DNA of 36,438 nucleotides from Bacilli bacterium (lineage in GTDB: Bacteria; Bacillota; Bacilli; Bacillales; Amphibacillaceae). Both the position numbers and the translations under genes were made by a program. The DNA lies in assembly GCA_012838505.1 (NCBI GenBank), contig DUPD01000055.1:1-36438 (forward strand), written 5' to 3'. The notes under the pieces were generated by a model. That model was not told where the DNA came from, did no database searches, and saw only the letters and a program-made list of their open reading frames with translations. Shown piece after piece: positions 34,912 through 36,438 of this stretch (positions within the stretch are counted from its first letter, which is position 1; each line of letters starts with the position of its first letter).

Positions 34912-36189
34912 CTAATTTTGAGTAATTGCTATTTTCTCTTTTATCGTTCCAACAATTTCATCAAGCATTTCTTGCACGTCTGCTCCACCCATAATGAGTT
35001 CGATTGCATCATCCACATCCCACACTGCGGCCATTTCTGGAATGTTCGGCATTGGTGTACCATAATTAATCTGCTCAGTATATCCCTGGTAGATTGGATC
35101 ATTAATCTGATCAAGTAAGTCTACACGTGGTGGGAGTTCTCCAGTTACATCATAATAAGTCTGTAAGCTTTCTTCTGACGTTAAGAATTTAGCCAAGTCT
35201 TGCGCCCACTCAACATTTTCAGAGTAATAAGACGTTAGCCATGACTTCACACCAACGAACGATGGCGCCCCTTCTCCGTCCATCTTTGGAATTGGTGCTG
35301 TTCCTAAATCATCACCAAGGGCATCGCCGAATATAGGTAAATTCCATGGGCCACTAATAATCATACCAACCTTACCTTCTGTAAATAAACCCTCAACAAC
35401 ATCAGTTGTTGCTGATCTTGGAATTAACCCTTCTTGAACAAACTCTTGGAATTTAATCAACCCTTCTATAGCCCCTTCATTATTTAGACCAATATCATCA
35501 GGGTTATAAACGCCATTCTCTTCTCCAAATACATATCCACCGTAACCATTAATAAATGAATATAGATAATAAAAACTTGGATCTAGTAAAAACCCATATT
35601 CATCATTACTGGTATTTGTCATTTGCTGCGCCATTGTAAATGTATCCTCAATTGTTTCCGGAGCTTCATCTAGTAAACTTTTATTATAGAATGCAAAGTA
35701 AGTCTCAATTGCTGCTGGCGCACCATACAATTCCCCTTCATAGGTAAATGCATCAATTGCTACCTCACTAAAACCATCTAAGTCTTCTGTACTGAAGTCA
35801 TATGGCACAGCTAATCCCTGCGCAACAATATCTCCTAAAGTATCTTGTGGCTGATAGAACAAATCAGGTCCATCTCCTATAGGTCCTGCCAATGCTAAGT
35901 CTTGAACTTGATCTGGTTGAGCAACTCTTTCAACTATAATTGGTATACCAGTTTCCTCTGTATATCGATCAAATAACTTTTGTGTGGCTTCTGCAATAAT
36001 ATCCTCATCATTAATCCAAACAACTAGTTCCTCTGGTTTTTCTGGTAAACCACCCTCACTATCCTCACTTGAATCATTCCCCATAGAATCTGGTTGATCT
36101 GCGCCTCGATCTGGTTCACATGCACCTAGAATAAGTAATAGTGAAAAAAGTATTAATAAACTCACAAAAACATTTCTCTTCTTTAACAT
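34912..36189 (-). CDS. ganS: Galacto-oligosaccharide-binding lipoprotein, GanS type
   Basis: The 425-residue protein has a signal peptide with lipobox LILGAC (C24), an acidic Ser/Gly linker (residues 25-50) and an extracellular solute-binding protein family 1 fold: EELVVWINDEDIIAEATQKL, GPDLFYQPQDTLGDIVAQGL, KVGMIISGPWNLP, SWLTSYYSENVEWAQDLAKF. It delivers oligosaccharides to GanP-GanQ. It is the first gene of the unit, with GGAGGG before the ATG and a promoter with a cre-like site upstream. Maltodextrin binding is the alternative, but the galactan genes downstream argue against it. Confidence 0.93.
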   Translation of the reverse strand: MLKKRNVFVSLLILFSLLLILGACEPDRGADQPDSMGNDSSEDSEGGLPEKPEELVVWINDEDIIAEATQKLFDRYTEETGIPIIVERVAQPDQVQDLALAGPIGDGPDLFYQPQDTLGDIVAQGLAVPYDFSTEDLDGFSEVAIDAFTYEGELYGAPAAIETYFAFYNKSLLDEAPETIEDTFTMAQQMTNTSNDEYGFLLDPSFYYLYSFINGYGGYVFGEENGVYNPDDIGLNNEGAIEGLIKFQEFVQEGLIPRSATTDVVEGLFTEGKVGMIISGPWNLPIFGDALGDDLGTAPIPKMDGEGAPSFVGVKSWLTSYYSENVEWAQDLAKFLTSEESLQTYYDVTGELPPRVDLLDQINDPIYQGYTEQINYGTPMPNIPEMAAVWDVDDAIELIMGGADVQEMLDEIVGTIKEKIAITQN

Positions 36190-36234
36190 TACAATACCCT
36201 CCTTTTTTTAAGTTAATTAAAATAATTAACTAAC

Positions 36235-36264
36235 TATATATTTAATTATATAACGCTTTCACAA
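36235..36264 (-). promoter_or_regulatory. ganS promoter with overlapping cre-like site
   Basis: On the minus strand TTGTGA (36259-36264) and TATATA (36235-36240) are 18 bases apart, about 45 bases before the ATG. GTGAAAGCGTTATAT (36248-36262) keeps the TGNAANCG core of the CcpA operator but misses two outer positions. Repression by preferred sugars is therefore plausible but not proven. I see no clear palindrome for a GanR/LacI-type repressor. Confidence 0.5.
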
Positions 36265-36343
36265 TTTAATATATATCAAAATAATCATAATTATTTTCAT
36301 AATTTATAACTTGAATGAATTTCATAATGACTTAATTGGCTAT

Positions 36344-36438
36344 AAAACACGAACAATTGGGTTACAGGTGACGCGGTGATTTCCACTCTAGGCGGACGCT
36401 TTCGGGCCTACAGGATGTAGGTCATGCAAGCGTCGTCA
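36344..36438. repeat. Left part of a dispersed GC-rich repeat, cut by the window edge
   Basis: It opens AAAACACGAACAAT like the element at 23042-23148, then reads GATTTCCACTCTAGGCGGAC and CGCTTTCGGGCCTACAGG, similar to a GC-rich palindromic repeat dispersed in Bacillaceae. It continues beyond the window, so length and the right end are unknown. Confidence 0.6.

Noticed and set aside
36190-36343. LacI/GanR operator for the galactan operon
   Set aside because: Only AT-rich sequence and the cre-like site are visible; no second clear palindrome could be supported.

Overview
The window looks like a low-GC Gram-positive chromosome from the Bacillaceae, probably a relative of Gracilibacillus, Amphibacillus or Oceanobacillus; genus level is an inference. 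The grounds are the gene order csrA-fliW-yviE-flgL-flgK-flgN-flgM-yvyF-comFC-comFA-degV-degU-degS with divergent yvyE, which matches the Bacillus subtilis flagellar/competence/degSU region; strong AGGAGG ribosome sites with frequent TTG/GTG starts; CcpA (cre) and sigma-D signals; and dispersed Bacillaceae-type GC-rich palindromic repeats.

Region 1 (1-10.7 kb, all minus strand) is the late flagellar and competence block. FliW and CsrA are the flagellin homeostasis switch; FlgL, FlgK, FlgN and FlgM are hook-filament junction proteins, their chaperone and the anti-sigma factor. A near-consensus sigma-D promoter for flgM overlaps the end of yvyF. ComFC and ComFA overlap by 4 bases and comFB is absent. 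DegV, DegU and DegS follow, degU having its own extended -10 promoter in a 225-bp gap.

Region 2 (10.7-16.5 kb) starts with genomic debris: the first ~27 codons of a YesL-like (DUF624) gene on the plus strand abut, head to head, the first ~53 codons of a YesM-like sensor kinase on the minus strand, next to a 183-bp palindromic repeat with perfect 15-bp terminal inverted repeats. Then come yvyE, a class D-type sortase whose stop lies 14 bases before the start of a lipoprotein class B penicillin-binding protein, a bidirectional terminator, a SurA-N-like lipoprotein, a tandem array of a 52-bp unit and a small YdjO-like zinc protein.

Region 3 (16.5-25.2 kb) is metabolic: an aldo/keto reductase with a terminator in its leader, glpK with a perfect cre in its promoter and a terminator just before the gene (the layout of GlpP antitermination), PEP carboxylase, an Spo0E-like small gene whose apparent start is AUA, and the phosphoglucomutase gene pgcA.

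Region 4 (25.2-36.4 kb, all minus) is a beta-1,4-galactan/galacto-oligosaccharide locus. A lipoprotein binding protein (GanS-like) and two permeases (GanP/GanQ-like) import oligosaccharides; two paralogous GH42 beta-galactosidases, one GH35 beta-galactosidase and one GH53 endo-galactanase break them down. None of the four hydrolases has a signal peptide, so all chemistry after uptake appears to be cytosolic. The transporter ATPase (MsmX type), a LacI-type regulator and a secreted galactanase are not in the window. A strong terminator after the first GH42 gene divides the locus into two expression units, and a 12-bp hairpin between ganS and ganP probably raises ganS expression.

I see no CRISPR array, prophage, intact insertion sequence, rRNA or tRNA. 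No entirely new system is evident. The most unusual items are the cytosolic GH53 with duplicated GH42 enzymes, the head-to-head yesL/yesM remnants, three repeat families, and the AUA-start Spo0E-like gene.
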